In this document: in pieces, positions 1 to 9,833 of the stretch | How positions within the stretch are numbered: the stretch's first letter is position 1 | Layout of the letters: the number at the start of each line of letters is the position of its first letter | Source: Thermoguttaceae bacterium | Lineage (GTDB): Bacteria > Planctomycetota > Planctomycetia > Pirellulales > Thermoguttaceae | NCBI GenBank assembly: GCA_029975295.1 | Contig: JARKPK010000052.1 | Location: forward strand, 1-64,000 | Length of the DNA: 64,000 nucleotides | Reading direction: 5' to 3' | The notes under the pieces: model-generated | The model's input: only the letters and a program-made list of their open reading frames with translations | Databases searched by the model: none | Told to the model about the DNA's origin: nothing | Position numbers and translations under genes: made by a program

Positions 1-96
1 CGGCGTGAAGATTTGGAAGTGCTGACACGCCCGCGGCCGTTGCCTTTCGGTTCCGACGGCAATCTGCCTTCCGTCAGCCAATGGAGCGACGGCTGA
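1..96 (+). CDS. Possible C-terminal end of a gene entering from the left edge
   Basis: Frame 1 is open from the first base to a TGA at 94-96 and encodes about 31 residues ending in SVSQWSDG. The other two plus frames close within the first 25 bases. Codon third positions are mostly G or C, as in the real genes here. If real, it converges on the minus-strand M50 gene, leaving a 46-base gap. The fragment is too short to assign a function. Confidence 0.3.
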   Translation, partial: RREDLEVLTRPRPLPFGSDGNLPSVSQWSDG

Positions 97-142
97 TCGA
101 CGGGCATGGCGGTTTCGTGCGCAGCGGCTCGGCGTTGCCGAA

Positions 143-2404
143 CTACAGTTCGAAACGGAAGGTGTGATAGAGCCAGCGCAGCACGCGGTAGCCAAGAGGC
201 TCCCAGGCCAAATAGACTCGGGCTTCGCCGCGGAGTCCTAGGCGGAGGTCGCCTGCCGGGTCGTCCAAGGGCGCGCCGGCCGGAAAGAGCGGCGTTCGCG
301 GCTTTTCCATGCCGGTGGCCTGATCGGTAGTTGTGACGATCGGCCCTCCTGCCTTGGCCGACAAACGGCCCGGGCAAGTTTTGACTTCGCTCGTGCCGAT
401 GGTGTCGATTGCGCTGCGCCAGGTTCTTCCGGGCAAATGTTCGAACTTGATATCGACCACGGGGCCGCCCTGCCGTTGGGCCACAGCCCGGGCAAGCTCC
501 ACTTGCGTTTGTTCCAGCAGAATCAACGCCGTGAAGGATCGCGGGTCGCCCACGTAGGCCAGCAGGGTTCCTTCTTCGAAGTGCGCGCCGAGGTTGAGTT
601 TGTCGAACGGCGAACCCGACCAGCTTCGGACCTCGGCCTCTCCGGAATGCGGTGTCGGCCGTTCCGGAGGCGGAAGGACGACGCCGTCGCGCAGGGCCGT
701 GAGGACCAGCCGCCGATGCTCTTCTTGTTTCTGGGCAAGTTGTCGTTCGAGTGAGGCGAGGGCTTCTTCAACCTGAGGGATTTCGGCTCCGGCCGCGGGA
801 TTGCGATGGCGTTCGATTCGCAGGCCGGCCAACTTCCGGCGAAATTGGGCGCAAAGCCCCTCGAGCCGCAACAACTCGTCTTCAAGGACCAGGTTTTCCA
901 ATCGGGCCAGCGGCTGCCCCTTCTGCACGCTCTCGCCCGGTTGGACGAGCATTTCCAGCAGGCGCCCGCCGTCGCTCACGGCGACATAAACCGGCTGCGC
1001 GTCGCGCGGCTGAAGCTCCAACGGGCAGAGCACGCTCTGCGGCAGCGGGACGAGGAAGCAGGCGGCCGACAATGCGGCCAGAACCGCTAGCGACGCGTAC
1101 ATCCGGGGCTTTTTCACCTGTTCGATCCTTCCCGGGATATAGAAGAATCGGCCCAGCTTGTACAAGGGCATTCCCACCAAGCTGGCCAGCGAGATGACGG
1201 CGAACGTAGCGCCGATCGATTCCAAACCCATCGGTTTGAAGAATTGGTAAAGGAACCACAAGATCGCGGCAAGCACGAACCACCGATAGACCGCCGCCGC
1301 CATGGAGTAGGCTGCGAACAACCAGGGGCGCTGCTGCGGCAGAAAGGGATCTTCGGGCGGCTCGATGCCGAGCAGCCATTGCCCGAGCTTGCGGTGGAGA
1401 AGCTGGTCGGCTTTCTGCCGCAAATTCGGGATTTCGACCAAGTCGGAGAGAATGTAGTAGCCATCGTATCGCAACAGCGGATTGATATTGAACAGGATGG
1501 TGCTGACCGAACAGATGAACATGACGTTCAGGCAGGTGTAGTGCAGCAAACCGGGTTCGGTGAACCACCAAATGAAGGTGGCCAGCGAGGCGAGCACCAG
1601 TTCGACGTACATGCCGGCCGCTCCGATGGCGGCGCGTTGCCATTTGCTCGGCAGCAACCAAGAGTCGGAAACGTCGCAATAGAGGCATGGGGTCAGCACC
1701 AGCAGCATGACGCCCATCTCATGGCATTCGCCGCCGAAATGCTTGCAGCTCAATCCGTGCCCGAACTCGTGCAGGATCTTGGTGACTCCCAGCGTCAGCG
1801 CCAACCACAGGGCGTTGCGGAAATTGAAAAAATCGTGAAACCCCGGCAAGCGGCTGCGAAACTCGTGGAATTCGACCGTCACCAGCAGCAGCGCAGCCAA
1901 GCCGACCAAAACGCAAATCACCACCGTCCAGACGGAAAAGAACCACCGCACCTTCGGATAGATGGCGTTGAGCAATCGTTCCGGATCAAAGCCTCGAAAA
2001 CGAATGCTCAGCAAATTGGCCGCTTTGGCCAGAAATTGCCGCCGCTTCTGCTTGCTCCGCCGTTTCAGCAGTTGCACGTCCTGCCCGGGGGCGTCGGCGG
2101 TGACGAGTCCGCCGCGATGAAGCATTCCGATGAATTGCTGAAGTTCTTCCAGGGTGATCTTCTGCGGGCGGAACTGCGCCTCGAAGCGGCTCTTCAACTC
2201 GTCGAGGCTCGTTCGGCCGTCGAGCATCATCAGCAGCGAGTACTCTTCCTCGTGAAAGCGGAAGTACCGCAGCCCGAGCGGCTCCTTGATGATCCAGTAG
2301 CTGCGCCCCTGATAATGGTGCCGCCGGGCGACCAAGTCGCGCCGCCGCCGCACGCGCAAAGGGCGGGCGGAACTCGAATTCAGCGAGTCGCGGAGCGTGA
2401 GCAT
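143..2404 (-). CDS. M50-type membrane metalloprotease fused to an HlyD-like domain
   Basis: Residues 20-100 look like a PqqD-type peptide-recognition domain. Then come several membrane helices carrying HEFGH (about residues 212-216), the zinc site of site-2 protease (M50) enzymes, and NPLLRYDGYY, the expected third-ligand region. The C-terminal 270 residues carry a lipoyl/HlyD half-motif with a coiled coil and a beta-barrel (roughly residues 460-740). This domain order suits a membrane component that handles or exports a modified peptide or protein across the inner membrane, as in planctomycete and bacteriocin-type export clusters. It is the last gene of a three-gene minus-strand group, 87 bases after the HlyD adaptor stop. 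An in-frame TTG lies at 2422, but the ATG at 2404 was preferred. The substrate is unknown. Confidence 0.85.
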   Translation of the reverse strand: MLTLRDSLNSSSARPLRVRRRRDLVARRHHYQGRSYWIIKEPLGLRYFRFHEEEYSLLMMLDGRTSLDELKSRFEAQFRPQKITLEELQQFIGMLHRGGLVTADAPGQDVQLLKRRSKQKRRQFLAKAANLLSIRFRGFDPERLLNAIYPKVRWFFSVWTVVICVLVGLAALLLVTVEFHEFRSRLPGFHDFFNFRNALWLALTLGVTKILHEFGHGLSCKHFGGECHEMGVMLLVLTPCLYCDVSDSWLLPSKWQRAAIGAAGMYVELVLASLATFIWWFTEPGLLHYTCLNVMFICSVSTILFNINPLLRYDGYYILSDLVEIPNLRQKADQLLHRKLGQWLLGIEPPEDPFLPQQRPWLFAAYSMAAAVYRWFVLAAILWFLYQFFKPMGLESIGATFAVISLASLVGMPLYKLGRFFYIPGRIEQVKKPRMYASLAVLAALSAACFLVPLPQSVLCPLELQPRDAQPVYVAVSDGGRLLEMLVQPGESVQKGQPLARLENLVLEDELLRLEGLCAQFRRKLAGLRIERHRNPAAGAEIPQVEEALASLERQLAQKQEEHRRLVLTALRDGVVLPPPERPTPHSGEAEVRSWSGSPFDKLNLGAHFEEGTLLAYVGDPRSFTALILLEQTQVELARAVAQRQGGPVVDIKFEHLPGRTWRSAIDTIGTSEVKTCPGRLSAKAGGPIVTTTDQATGMEKPRTPLFPAGAPLDDPAGDLRLGLRGEARVYLAWEPLGYRVLRWLYHTFRFEL

Positions 2405-2491
2405 GGGGTTCGGTGGTTTCAATCAGGCGGCCGGATCGACCGGCAAACGGCGTGCCGCAATCGCCTTGCGACTCGGCGCAAGCGATCCGAC

Positions 2492-3409
2492 TCAGCGCAA
2501 ACGAATGGTCATGCGGGCTTCCAACCCTGGGCGGAGCAGCCAGTGGCCGTCGACTTGGCGGTTCTGCACCTCGGCCCAAACTCGGTATTCGCCGCCGGCC
2601 TGCAAGATCGACTTGACGTGCGTAACTTGCCCGGCAAAGGCGGCTCGCTGCCCGCGGGCCAATTCCACCTCGGCCTGCACCGGGCGACCATCGACCTCGC
2701 CCGGCATGGCGACCGATGACTTGACGAACCCTTCAATGCGCAGCCGATCGAGGCGAACGACATGAACCACCGCGTCGCCCGGCTGAACCCATTCGCCCAC
2801 GTGACGGCGGATTTCTTCCACAACCCCGTCGAGCGGCGACTTGATGGAACGGCGTTCCAGGTTCTGCTGCGCTATTTCCAATTCGCCCGCCATGGCCTGC
2901 GCGCGAATGCCGCTGATCTCCAAATCGAGTTTCGACTTCTCGATCTCCAGATTTGAGCGAACGCAGATCAGCCATTTCTCGCGCATTTCGGTCTGCGAAA
3001 ACGTGTTGGGAGAACGGCGATTGGCTTCGTTGGCCGCGTCGTAATTGGCCCGCGCTACGTCCGCCGACGCCTGCGAGAAACGAACGCTCACGTCGCTTTT
3101 GGCTTCCTTTTCGGCCTGCTGCTGTTTGAACTCGGCCACACGGAATGCGGCGCGGGCGCTCAGATCGTCGAGCCGGAACAGCAGCTCGCCGGTGCGGACA
3201 TTTTGACCCTCTTTGACGAGCAATTCGGCAATGACCCCGCTCTCTTGCGCGGGAACCTGGGCCTCGTCGATGATCGAAACCAGGCAGTGCTCGAGCGTGA
3301 GTTCGCCGGGCAACGGGGCAGCGCGATCTCCGGCCGCCGGCGCAGCGCTGGGCGCGGCCCCCGAAAGCAACAAACCGAGCAACAGTCCGCTTAGCGACGG
3401 AGACATCAT
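2492..3409 (-). CDS. Secreted HlyD-family membrane-fusion (periplasmic adaptor) protein
   Basis: A 305-residue protein starting MMSPSLSG with a Sec signal peptide (about residues 1-25). It continues with a lipoyl-like half (near VKEGQNVRTGELLFRLDD), a long coiled-coil hairpin (KQQQAEKEAK onward) and the second lipoyl half (RRSIKSPLDGVVEEI), then a beta-barrel. This is the standard layout of adaptors that link an inner-membrane exporter to an outer-membrane channel. The start was moved from an upstream in-frame GTG at 3565 because GAGG sits just before the ATG pair at 3409/3406 and a signal peptide begins there. It lies between two further genes with HlyD domains, so the three probably form one export machine. 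Confidence 0.9.
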   Translation of the reverse strand: MMSPSLSGLLLGLLLSGAAPSAAPAAGDRAAPLPGELTLEHCLVSIIDEAQVPAQESGVIAELLVKEGQNVRTGELLFRLDDLSARAAFRVAEFKQQQAEKEAKSDVSVRFSQASADVARANYDAANEANRRSPNTFSQTEMREKWLICVRSNLEIEKSKLDLEISGIRAQAMAGELEIAQQNLERRSIKSPLDGVVEEIRRHVGEWVQPGDAVVHVVRLDRLRIEGFVKSSVAMPGEVDGRPVQAEVELARGQRAAFAGQVTHVKSILQAGGEYRVWAEVQNRQVDGHWLLRPGLEARMTIRLR

Positions 3410-3616
3410 GGAACCTCGCAATGGAAGAAACCGTGGCAACCCGTTTTGGTTGAACGCCCATCGATCCGACACATCGGCGCACGGTCGCCGCGACGCCGAC
3501 GATGGCTCGCCGTCGCCATCGCCGCGGCGATACGGCCCAGACGAACTGCAACCGGCAACGGCCAAACATGCCGCTTATCGCTCTTCCGTTGGTGTGTGCT
3601 TGTGCCGATCATCGGG

Positions 3617-5692
3617 CTACAAGTATCGAAAAACGATGCGCGACTGCCAGAACGCCCAAACGTCGTGGAACCACACATAGATCAACGGCCGGCGTCCGCA
3701 ATACACTTTGGCATTGGTCGTTGCCCCGGGGCGAAGATGGGGCAACACGTCTTTGTTGATGCTCACTTTAACCTGAACCGAGTTGCCTTGTTCGCCGCGC
3801 ACCTCGGCGCCCAGATGGATTTCCGCCACGCGACCCGTGAACGTTTGGCCCGGATCGGTGGCCAATTGGAACCGAACGGGCAGGTCGGGCAGATCAAGGC
3901 TGCGTTGCGCCGCGACGATCCGCCCAACGTGGCGTTCGGGCACATCGAGTTCCAGTTGCCACTGCTGCGAAGGGTCGGCCACGGTGAGCAACAATTGCCC
4001 TCGCTGAACCGGAAGGTTCAGCAGCCGGTTCTCCACGTCCCAAGTGATGACGATCCCGTCTATCGGACTGACAACCTTGAGCTCTTCCAGACGGCGGTTG
4101 AACAGCTCCCGCTGCACGGCCAGCGTTTGCAGTCGCTCGCGGGCCTCGGCAAGCTCCCCGCTGATGCGCAATCGCTCTTCGGTTGCCATGCCCTTCGGCT
4201 CGAGCAAGAGCCGCTCCAACGAAAGAACGCGCTGCGAGAGGGTGATGCGCTGCCCTTCGTTTTCCGTGGCGGCCATCTCCAATTCAGGGTCGCGCAACTG
4301 GACCAGCGTTTCCCCGGCCCGCACCTGAGCGCCGTGCCGGGTCAACACTTCGGCGACACGGCCCTTGGCTCCGGCGTACACATGTCGGCGCACAACCGGT
4401 TGCAGCGAGCCGGGCGATTCGACCTCGAACGCGGCGGGCCATAGTCCGATCACCCCGAGCAACACAATCGCGCAAAGCGCGCCGGCCACCCAAGGACGAT
4501 TACGCGCGGCGATAATCCAACGGGTGCGTCCGATCGCCTGCCACAAAGGCAGAAGGAAGACGCTATGGTGGTCGAGCGAGTTGGCCAATGCTGTGGCGCT
4601 ATGGCGAACCACGACGGCGGCTCGCTGCGTCATTCCTTCGGGAATTCGGCTGTCCTCGATCTGTTCGACAACTAAGGCGCCTAGGGCGGGTTCCGCGTCG
4701 TCGCGGCGAGAGTCTTCGCTGTCGTCGTCGCGCCGCGGGCGAGTGAGCGGCAGAACGGCCACCGTCTTCGAGTGCGATTCGTCCACATAGGCTTGCACGG
4801 CCTCTTCGACTTGAGGGGCCAGGTCTCGGCTGTCGCCGCTGTACCAAACCGGATCGCCCGCGCCTGCTACCGCGGCGGCCAAGTCTTCCAGCAGCCGAAC
4901 CGTGTTCGATCGACGTTCGAAGATGTCTTGCCCGCTGATCGCCTCGACCGTATAGCGGGCGCCGCGGCGCAGCACAACGGTCAACCGATCGCATTCGATC
5001 AGACGGCGCCCTTCGTTGGCTACGGTGTAGGCGGTGGCGCGTGGATTCAAGTCGGCGTGGACGGCCCGGCAGAATTCTTCGAGCCGGGCCCAGAGGACTT
5101 GGCGATGCGAGAAGTGGCGCAGTTGGTGGCTCTTGAGGAATTCGGCCGCCAGTTCGCACATCTGACCGACAAACCGCAGGTAGCCGCGTTGCGTGTTCGG
5201 CCCCCCGTCGGGACGCTGCATGATCTCGACCAGACCGACGGTTTCCAGGTCGGTCTTCAGCAGTCCAAACACCAGGACATGATCCGTGGGATTGCCCGGC
5301 TGGTCCGCTTCGGCCCCGCCCGACCTTGGCGGAACCAGAAGGGGATCGCCGTGGCGAAGCACTTGCGCGAGCAAACGGCCGTGTTGCCGCTGGGCGGCAT
5401 CGCTTTCGAGCCGCGCCTGTTGGAGATTGATTTGATATTGAAGCGACAGCCGTCCTTCACCATCGAGAGCCCAAACCGCACCGCCCACGGCTGCCAGCGC
5501 CGAAACAACCCGATCAAGAAACTGAGGATAGAACTGCTCGGGAGTCAGGTTCGACTTCGCCAATTCGGCGATTTCTGCCACAAGGGCCCGAATCTGTTGT
5601 CGGGTTTGTTCGAGAAGGGCGGCATCGGGCGCCGCTTCGGTTGCCTCGGCGGTGTGCGACTTGTCCGTTCCGCTACGCGATGCTTCGCTCAT
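3617..5692 (-). CDS. GAF-domain and HlyD-domain membrane protein
   Basis: A 691-residue protein. The first ~380 residues are soluble and contain two GAF-like segments (about 30-190 and 220-380). One membrane helix follows near residues 400-420 (VAGALCAIVLLGVIGLWPAA). The rest is an HlyD-type lipoyl/coiled-coil/barrel module, with LQPVVRRHVYAGAKGRV marking the first lipoyl half and VVSPIDGIVITWDVENR the second. The GAF part would be cytoplasmic, coupling a sensed ligand or a regulatory protein to an exporter adaptor. It is the first gene of the three-gene export group, with a candidate promoter at 5947-5976. A GTG at 5740 would add 16 residues; neither start has a strong ribosome binding site. 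Confidence 0.85.
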   Translation of the reverse strand: MSEASRSGTDKSHTAEATEAAPDAALLEQTRQQIRALVAEIAELAKSNLTPEQFYPQFLDRVVSALAAVGGAVWALDGEGRLSLQYQINLQQARLESDAAQRQHGRLLAQVLRHGDPLLVPPRSGGAEADQPGNPTDHVLVFGLLKTDLETVGLVEIMQRPDGGPNTQRGYLRFVGQMCELAAEFLKSHQLRHFSHRQVLWARLEEFCRAVHADLNPRATAYTVANEGRRLIECDRLTVVLRRGARYTVEAISGQDIFERRSNTVRLLEDLAAAVAGAGDPVWYSGDSRDLAPQVEEAVQAYVDESHSKTVAVLPLTRPRRDDDSEDSRRDDAEPALGALVVEQIEDSRIPEGMTQRAAVVVRHSATALANSLDHHSVFLLPLWQAIGRTRWIIAARNRPWVAGALCAIVLLGVIGLWPAAFEVESPGSLQPVVRRHVYAGAKGRVAEVLTRHGAQVRAGETLVQLRDPELEMAATENEGQRITLSQRVLSLERLLLEPKGMATEERLRISGELAEARERLQTLAVQRELFNRRLEELKVVSPIDGIVITWDVENRLLNLPVQRGQLLLTVADPSQQWQLELDVPERHVGRIVAAQRSLDLPDLPVRFQLATDPGQTFTGRVAEIHLGAEVRGEQGNSVQVKVSINKDVLPHLRPGATTNAKVYCGRRPLIYVWFHDVWAFWQSRIVFRYL

Positions 5693-6270
5693 GTTCGACG
5701 ACTCATTGCGGCCTTGCGGCAAACCGGCCTTTCGGAACACACAACTGCGCGCAAGTCACGGCAACGCACCACGAAGGGAAAACACCTCGGAGTCGGAATC
5801 CCTCCGCCTGGTTTTCAGCCTCTGATCGCCAGCGAAGGCGGGCAGCCGTTCGCAATGGCTCTCCGGGCGTCGAGAACCACCCCCCAGCATCCCTTGGTGA
5901 CATCGTGGGCGAAATCCAATTCACGCTAGCAGTTGCGCACTATTTCCTTATAGAGGATTTTCGCCGCCCTCCGCAAGTCTAGTTTATTCGGGCCCGAGGG
6001 TCGGTGGTGGGCTGCCGACGGCGGCGATGTTTGCGACCCGAGCCTGCTCCGACGGACGGGGCCGCCCGCATGTGACGCCAACCGGCTTCGGCAAACGGGC
6101 GCGTTCCGAGGGCGTTGGCACTGAGAATGACAATTTTGCCAATTGCGCCATCGAATTCCCCGGGCGAGGGTGCGGCTCGCCACGGTCTTCGTGGCGCCCA
6201 CGGGGCTCTGGCCACCGCTTGCTCACTGCGGCCTAGCCAACGCCGTGAGCAAAAACACTTGGGACACACG
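5693..6270. other. Intergenic region upstream of the export group
   Basis: No convincing gene on either strand; the open frames are short and arginine-rich. It contains the minus-strand promoter candidate at 5947-5976 and a perfect 10-base palindrome, TCGGGCCCGA, at about 5988-5997, just upstream of that promoter. Confidence 0.6.
5947..5976 (-). promoter_or_regulatory. Candidate sigma70 promoter of the GAF-HlyD/HlyD/M50 group
   Basis: On the minus strand TTGCGG (5971-5976) is followed after 18 bases by TATAAG (5947-5952), a 5/6 match to the -10 consensus. The predicted leader to the ATG at 5692 is about 250 bases. Confidence 0.45.
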
Positions 6271-7164
6271 CTAGCCGGCGCGACGCTGGCTCTGGCCGGC
6301 CGCGGCTCGGTGAAGTGGATAAGCCACAATGGAAGCGGGATCTACGGAGAGCATGGGATCTCGTGGCGAAATTCGCGATTCGTGTGATGGCTCCCGAGTT
6401 GCCGGACGGCCGACCAGCGGCGTCAATGCGCCAACGGCCAGAACAATCAACAGCGGATCTGCGAGAAGGCGCCAGGGCGGTTCGGCATCGCCGACGACGA
6501 GCATAAACCCGACGATGATCGGCGGCAGAACGAGCGGCCACAACGACAGTCGGTGTGGAAGCCAAAGTGCTGCCCCCATGAGCGAGGCAATCCCGAGGGC
6601 AATCGCACCGATCGACTCGATTCGGCTCCAAGTCGAATTACTCTTTGGGCTCACATGAAGGATGTCGGCGAAATGCATCGACCCGTGGCTTGCCGCGACC
6701 GCTTCGGCATGGTTTAGCCTGTTGCCAAAAGCGTCGCCGCGCATCAGCAACCAGACGCCAACGATGGCGACGAGGCCGAGCAAGGGAATCGGCCAAAGCG
6801 ACGATTCTCGTCGCGGAGTTTTCGTGCGCGGGCCGATAAGTACGTCGAAATCAATCAACGAGAAGGTGATGATCAGGGAAATCGCAAGAACGGGGCTTCC
6901 GGCAGCGCCCGCCCAGACCGCGGAGGGAAACGCGGCTGCGGCCATTGCGGCGAACCAACCCCACCGGGGCTGATCGGGCAATCGCGACCAGCTCAGCAGC
7001 GCTACAGTCAAGGGCAGAAGACTGCCGGCAGTCAGCCCGACGATCCATTGCGGCCAAGGGAGCAGATCGGCCTCCAGCGGCATCCATCGCGAGGCGAATA
7101 CGCGCAGGGCAACCGCGCCGAAGAAGAGGATCGACAGTCCCCAGCAGCGAGAACGACTGAGCAT
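6271..7164 (-). CDS. Polytopic membrane protein of unknown function
   Basis: A 297-residue protein with about seven or eight hydrophobic helices separated by short loops, including LSILFFGAVALRVFASRW near the N-terminus, WPIPLLGLVAIVGVWLLM in the middle and LWPLVLPPIIVGFMLVV later. The last ~45 residues are soluble and Ser/Arg/Ala-rich. AGGA lies five bases before the ATG. No family motif is recognised. It stands between the divergent upstream region of the export group and the histidine phosphatase gene, all on the minus strand, but 287 bases from the phosphatase. A conserved hypothetical transporter-like or sensor-membrane protein is the most that can be said. Confidence 0.65.
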   Translation of the reverse strand: MLSRSRCWGLSILFFGAVALRVFASRWMPLEADLLPWPQWIVGLTAGSLLPLTVALLSWSRLPDQPRWGWFAAMAAAAFPSAVWAGAAGSPVLAISLIITFSLIDFDVLIGPRTKTPRRESSLWPIPLLGLVAIVGVWLLMRGDAFGNRLNHAEAVAASHGSMHFADILHVSPKSNSTWSRIESIGAIALGIASLMGAALWLPHRLSLWPLVLPPIIVGFMLVVGDAEPPWRLLADPLLIVLAVGALTPLVGRPATREPSHESRISPRDPMLSVDPASIVAYPLHRAAAGQSQRRAG

Positions 7165-7451
7165 GGCGTCCTGGAAATCGACGTCAATAAGCCGATTTAC
7201 TTTGCCCCCGCCCTGCGGGCAAGGATTGCTGATGTCCGCGATAGAATGCGCTGTTTCAAAGTGTCAACGCTTTTGGGGCTTGTAGTCGAAACGGGCAGTT
7301 GGGGCAAGAGCGAAATCGGCAGGCGGCAGGCACAGGCGGGCAGCAGGGAACGGCTTGCCGCGCACGGTTGGGCGGCCTTGTCAGCAAAGCGAAAGATAGT
7401 CGGCCGGGCTGTTTCGCCGGCCCATCGCAGGCGCTGTGTTCAGCCGCGAAC

Positions 7452-8171
7452 TCACAAATCGCCGCTGCCGGCGGGTCCGATGTCCCGCAGATGCGCGGTG
7501 TCGTTCAGGTCAAGCAAGGTTGCGCCGGCCGAGTCGATTTGCACTCGGGTAATCGACGCGTTTTGCAGCGCAAAGGGGTTGAGCGTTTGCTCGGTTCCCA
7601 GCAAAACGCGGAGGGCAGCCGTCAGCAGCCCGCCGTGGGTGACCACGACCACATGGCGCTGCGGCCCGGCCGCAATCTCGCGGAACACGGCCGTGCCCCG
7701 GGCCATCAATTGTCGGCGCGATTCGCCTTCGGGAATGACGAAATCGAGATCGCCGGCGAGCCAACGGGCGTATTCTTCCGGGAACAACGCTTCCAAGTCG
7801 CGGCGCAGTTGCCCCTGGAATACCCCGGCATCGAGCTCCTTCAACCGCGGATCGGTAACAATCGGCACATTCAGTCGTCGGGCGATGATCTCGGCCGTTT
7901 GCATGGCTCGCCGCAGCGGGCTGCTCCAGATCAGCTCGATCGGTGGCCAAGGCCGACGTTCGGCTGATTCTGGTGATGGGCCGGCTTCCGCGGTTGCGTC
8001 GGCAACTGCACTGGGCGCCGATGGCCCTGCTGAAGATGCGGCGGCCAGGGCTGCGGCCACGGCCTCGCTTTGACGGATTCCCAGGTCGGACAGCGGAATG
8101 TCGCACTGGCCTTGAACGCGGTTCTCTGCGTTGTAGGTGCTCTCGCCGTGTCGAACGCAACTCAGCAGCAT
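7452..8171 (-). CDS. Histidine phosphatase (phosphoglycerate mutase-like) family protein
   Basis: A 239-residue protein. The N-terminal CVRHGES contains the RHG phosphohistidine motif, followed by YNAENRVQGQCDIPLSDLG, typical of cofactor-dependent phosphoglycerate mutase-like phosphatases. The second catalytic histidine is in VVVVTHGGLLTA near residue 180, and the SSPLRRAMQTAE motif is present. The start at 8171 was chosen because GGGAG precedes it by five bases; an ATG at 8183 would add four residues. An insert of about 30 Ala/Pro/Ser-rich residues (around 45-75) between the first motif and the SSPLRR strand is unusual for the family. The substrate cannot be told: these enzymes act on sugar phosphates, nucleotides or alpha-ribazole phosphate. 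Confidence 0.9.
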   Translation of the reverse strand: MLLSCVRHGESTYNAENRVQGQCDIPLSDLGIRQSEAVAAALAAASSAGPSAPSAVADATAEAGPSPESAERRPWPPIELIWSSPLRRAMQTAEIIARRLNVPIVTDPRLKELDAGVFQGQLRRDLEALFPEEYARWLAGDLDFVIPEGESRRQLMARGTAVFREIAAGPQRHVVVVTHGGLLTAALRVLLGTEQTLNPFALQNASITRVQIDSAGATLLDLNDTAHLRDIGPAGSGDL

Positions 8172-8282
8172 CGATGCTCCCATCAAAGGTTCTCAAGAGC
8201 GCACAAAAACCACGTTCGCCCAAACCGCAACACCTGCGGCTGGCGACGGCCGTTGCCGTTGTTCCCCGTTGCCGCAATCGGG

Positions 8283-9833
8283 CTAGCCGAGCACTTCCCA
8301 TGTAATGCCCAGACGCCGCAGGGCGTAACCGATTTCACGGATGTAGTCGCCGTAGCATGTCATCCAGTGGAAGCCGGGCATGCGTTCGGCCAACAAAAGG
8401 CTGTCGCACGAGAATGAGATGTCGATTTGCGAACGGCAAATCGGGCGGAACGGGCTATCGACGATTTCGCCGAGCAGCCCCACCCATCGCTTGAACGCGA
8501 AGTCGGGAATGATGTTCGTCACCTTCTGCCCCCGCGGCATTTCCACCTTGGGCGCGGCGCCGTAGTCCGACTCGAAATGAGTGAGAATCCGTGCCGGATC
8601 GCGCTTCTTGCCGTCGAGTTTGCGCGGCGCTGTGCAATGGGCCAGCGTGATGATTCCTGCGTTCGGATAGGTCGGATCGTTGAGGAACACCGGCTTGCCG
8701 GCGATGTGGGCCATCAGCACCCCCGAGGGAATCACGACGAAGTCCGACTCGCAGAAGGCCAGATAGCCGTCGTCGTTGAGCGTGCTGAGCGTCAGGCAGG
8801 CCGACGTTTCGGCCAGCGGCATGATTGTGCCCATGCAACTGTTAATCGTAATTGCCCGGCAGTCGGCCTTTCGCATCAAACCACGGAAAAGATCGTCGAG
8901 CAAAAAGCCGTTTTCCACGTAGCTTAGCTCGGTTTCGAGCTTCGTATCCGGCAGATTCAGATACTCGGCCGCGCGCCGTTTGGCCCGCGCAACGGCCTGC
9001 TCGTCGGCTCGGGCTTGAGAGATCAGTTTTCCGAGTTCGTCGTACGCAACCACTTGAAGATCGAACTTGAAAATATCGCGGACGAGCTCCGGCACCTTCG
9101 TGTCGCGCGGTTGGGCCCACGCCCCGACACCGCCGACGCAAAGAATCCGCTCGCCGAGCGTGTTTCGCAGCCCGCACAGGGCTCGAAGCCGCCAAAGCAG
9201 CTCCTGTTGATCGTCCACAACAACGTCTTCCTCACGAACATGGGGCACCTTGCGTTCGTCCGTATGCTGCCGAAGATACCGCGGGCTGACAATCTCGTAC
9301 CAAAGATAAACCGGCCCCGACTTCCACCGAACGAAGAAGATCACATCCTTGCCGGTTTTCGCAACCTCGTCGAAGATGGTCATCGGTCCGCCGGCGGCAT
9401 AAACAATCACCGCGTCGGCTTGGGGAAGTGAAGCGATTTGCCCGACCTGGGCCGCACCGCGAACAACGGCCAACGGCAAGAACTTTACGGGAAAGTCGGC
9501 ACGCTGCGCAATAGCGGCCAATTCCGTCTCGATCTGTTTCGCCTCGGCAGCGGCTTGTTCTGCCGTTTCGATCCCGCCCCAGTTGCGCCAACTCGAGTGC
9601 GGGCGACGCTGCGGGAGATCGTGCGTCAAAATCGGCTGAACAACCAGCGGCTTGCGGGCCGGCGCGACGGCTGGTTCATCGCCCTCTGCGGCCAAGGCCG
9701 TCCAGCTGAGCCCTGCCAACATCGTACCGCCCAGGGCCGCAGCGCCAAGGAAATCGCGCCGTCGAACGCCTGCGTTACTCGAATCACCACAGTGCGGGCA
9801 GCAATGGGGCCGAAAGGTCGTTTCTTCGTACAT
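8283..9833 (-). CDS. Tat-exported L-fucose/L-arabinose isomerase-like protein
   Basis: A 516-residue protein. It starts at the ATG preceded by GCGAGGATG; an upstream in-frame start at 9911 lacks support. The N-terminus has a cysteine cluster (CCPHCG) and then a twin-arginine signal, RRRDFLGAAALGG. The body resembles the FucI/AraA-like fold: an alternating alpha/beta N-domain, a conserved INSCMGTIMPLAETSACL segment and a C-terminal ACESD-type segment (FCESDFVVIPSGVLMAHIAG). Enzymes of that fold isomerise or epimerise sugars in the cytoplasm, so Tat export is notable. A probable paralogue lies divergently at 10344, and both share the order of the central motifs. Substrate and activity are inferred only from fold-level resemblance. 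Confidence 0.75.
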   Translation of the reverse strand: MYEETTFRPHCCPHCGDSSNAGVRRRDFLGAAALGGTMLAGLSWTALAAEGDEPAVAPARKPLVVQPILTHDLPQRRPHSSWRNWGGIETAEQAAAEAKQIETELAAIAQRADFPVKFLPLAVVRGAAQVGQIASLPQADAVIVYAAGGPMTIFDEVAKTGKDVIFFVRWKSGPVYLWYEIVSPRYLRQHTDERKVPHVREEDVVVDDQQELLWRLRALCGLRNTLGERILCVGGVGAWAQPRDTKVPELVRDIFKFDLQVVAYDELGKLISQARADEQAVARAKRRAAEYLNLPDTKLETELSYVENGFLLDDLFRGLMRKADCRAITINSCMGTIMPLAETSACLTLSTLNDDGYLAFCESDFVVIPSGVLMAHIAGKPVFLNDPTYPNAGIITLAHCTAPRKLDGKKRDPARILTHFESDYGAAPKVEMPRGQKVTNIIPDFAFKRWVGLLGEIVDSPFRPICRSQIDISFSCDSLLLAERMPGFHWMTCYGDYIREIGYALRRLGITWEVLG

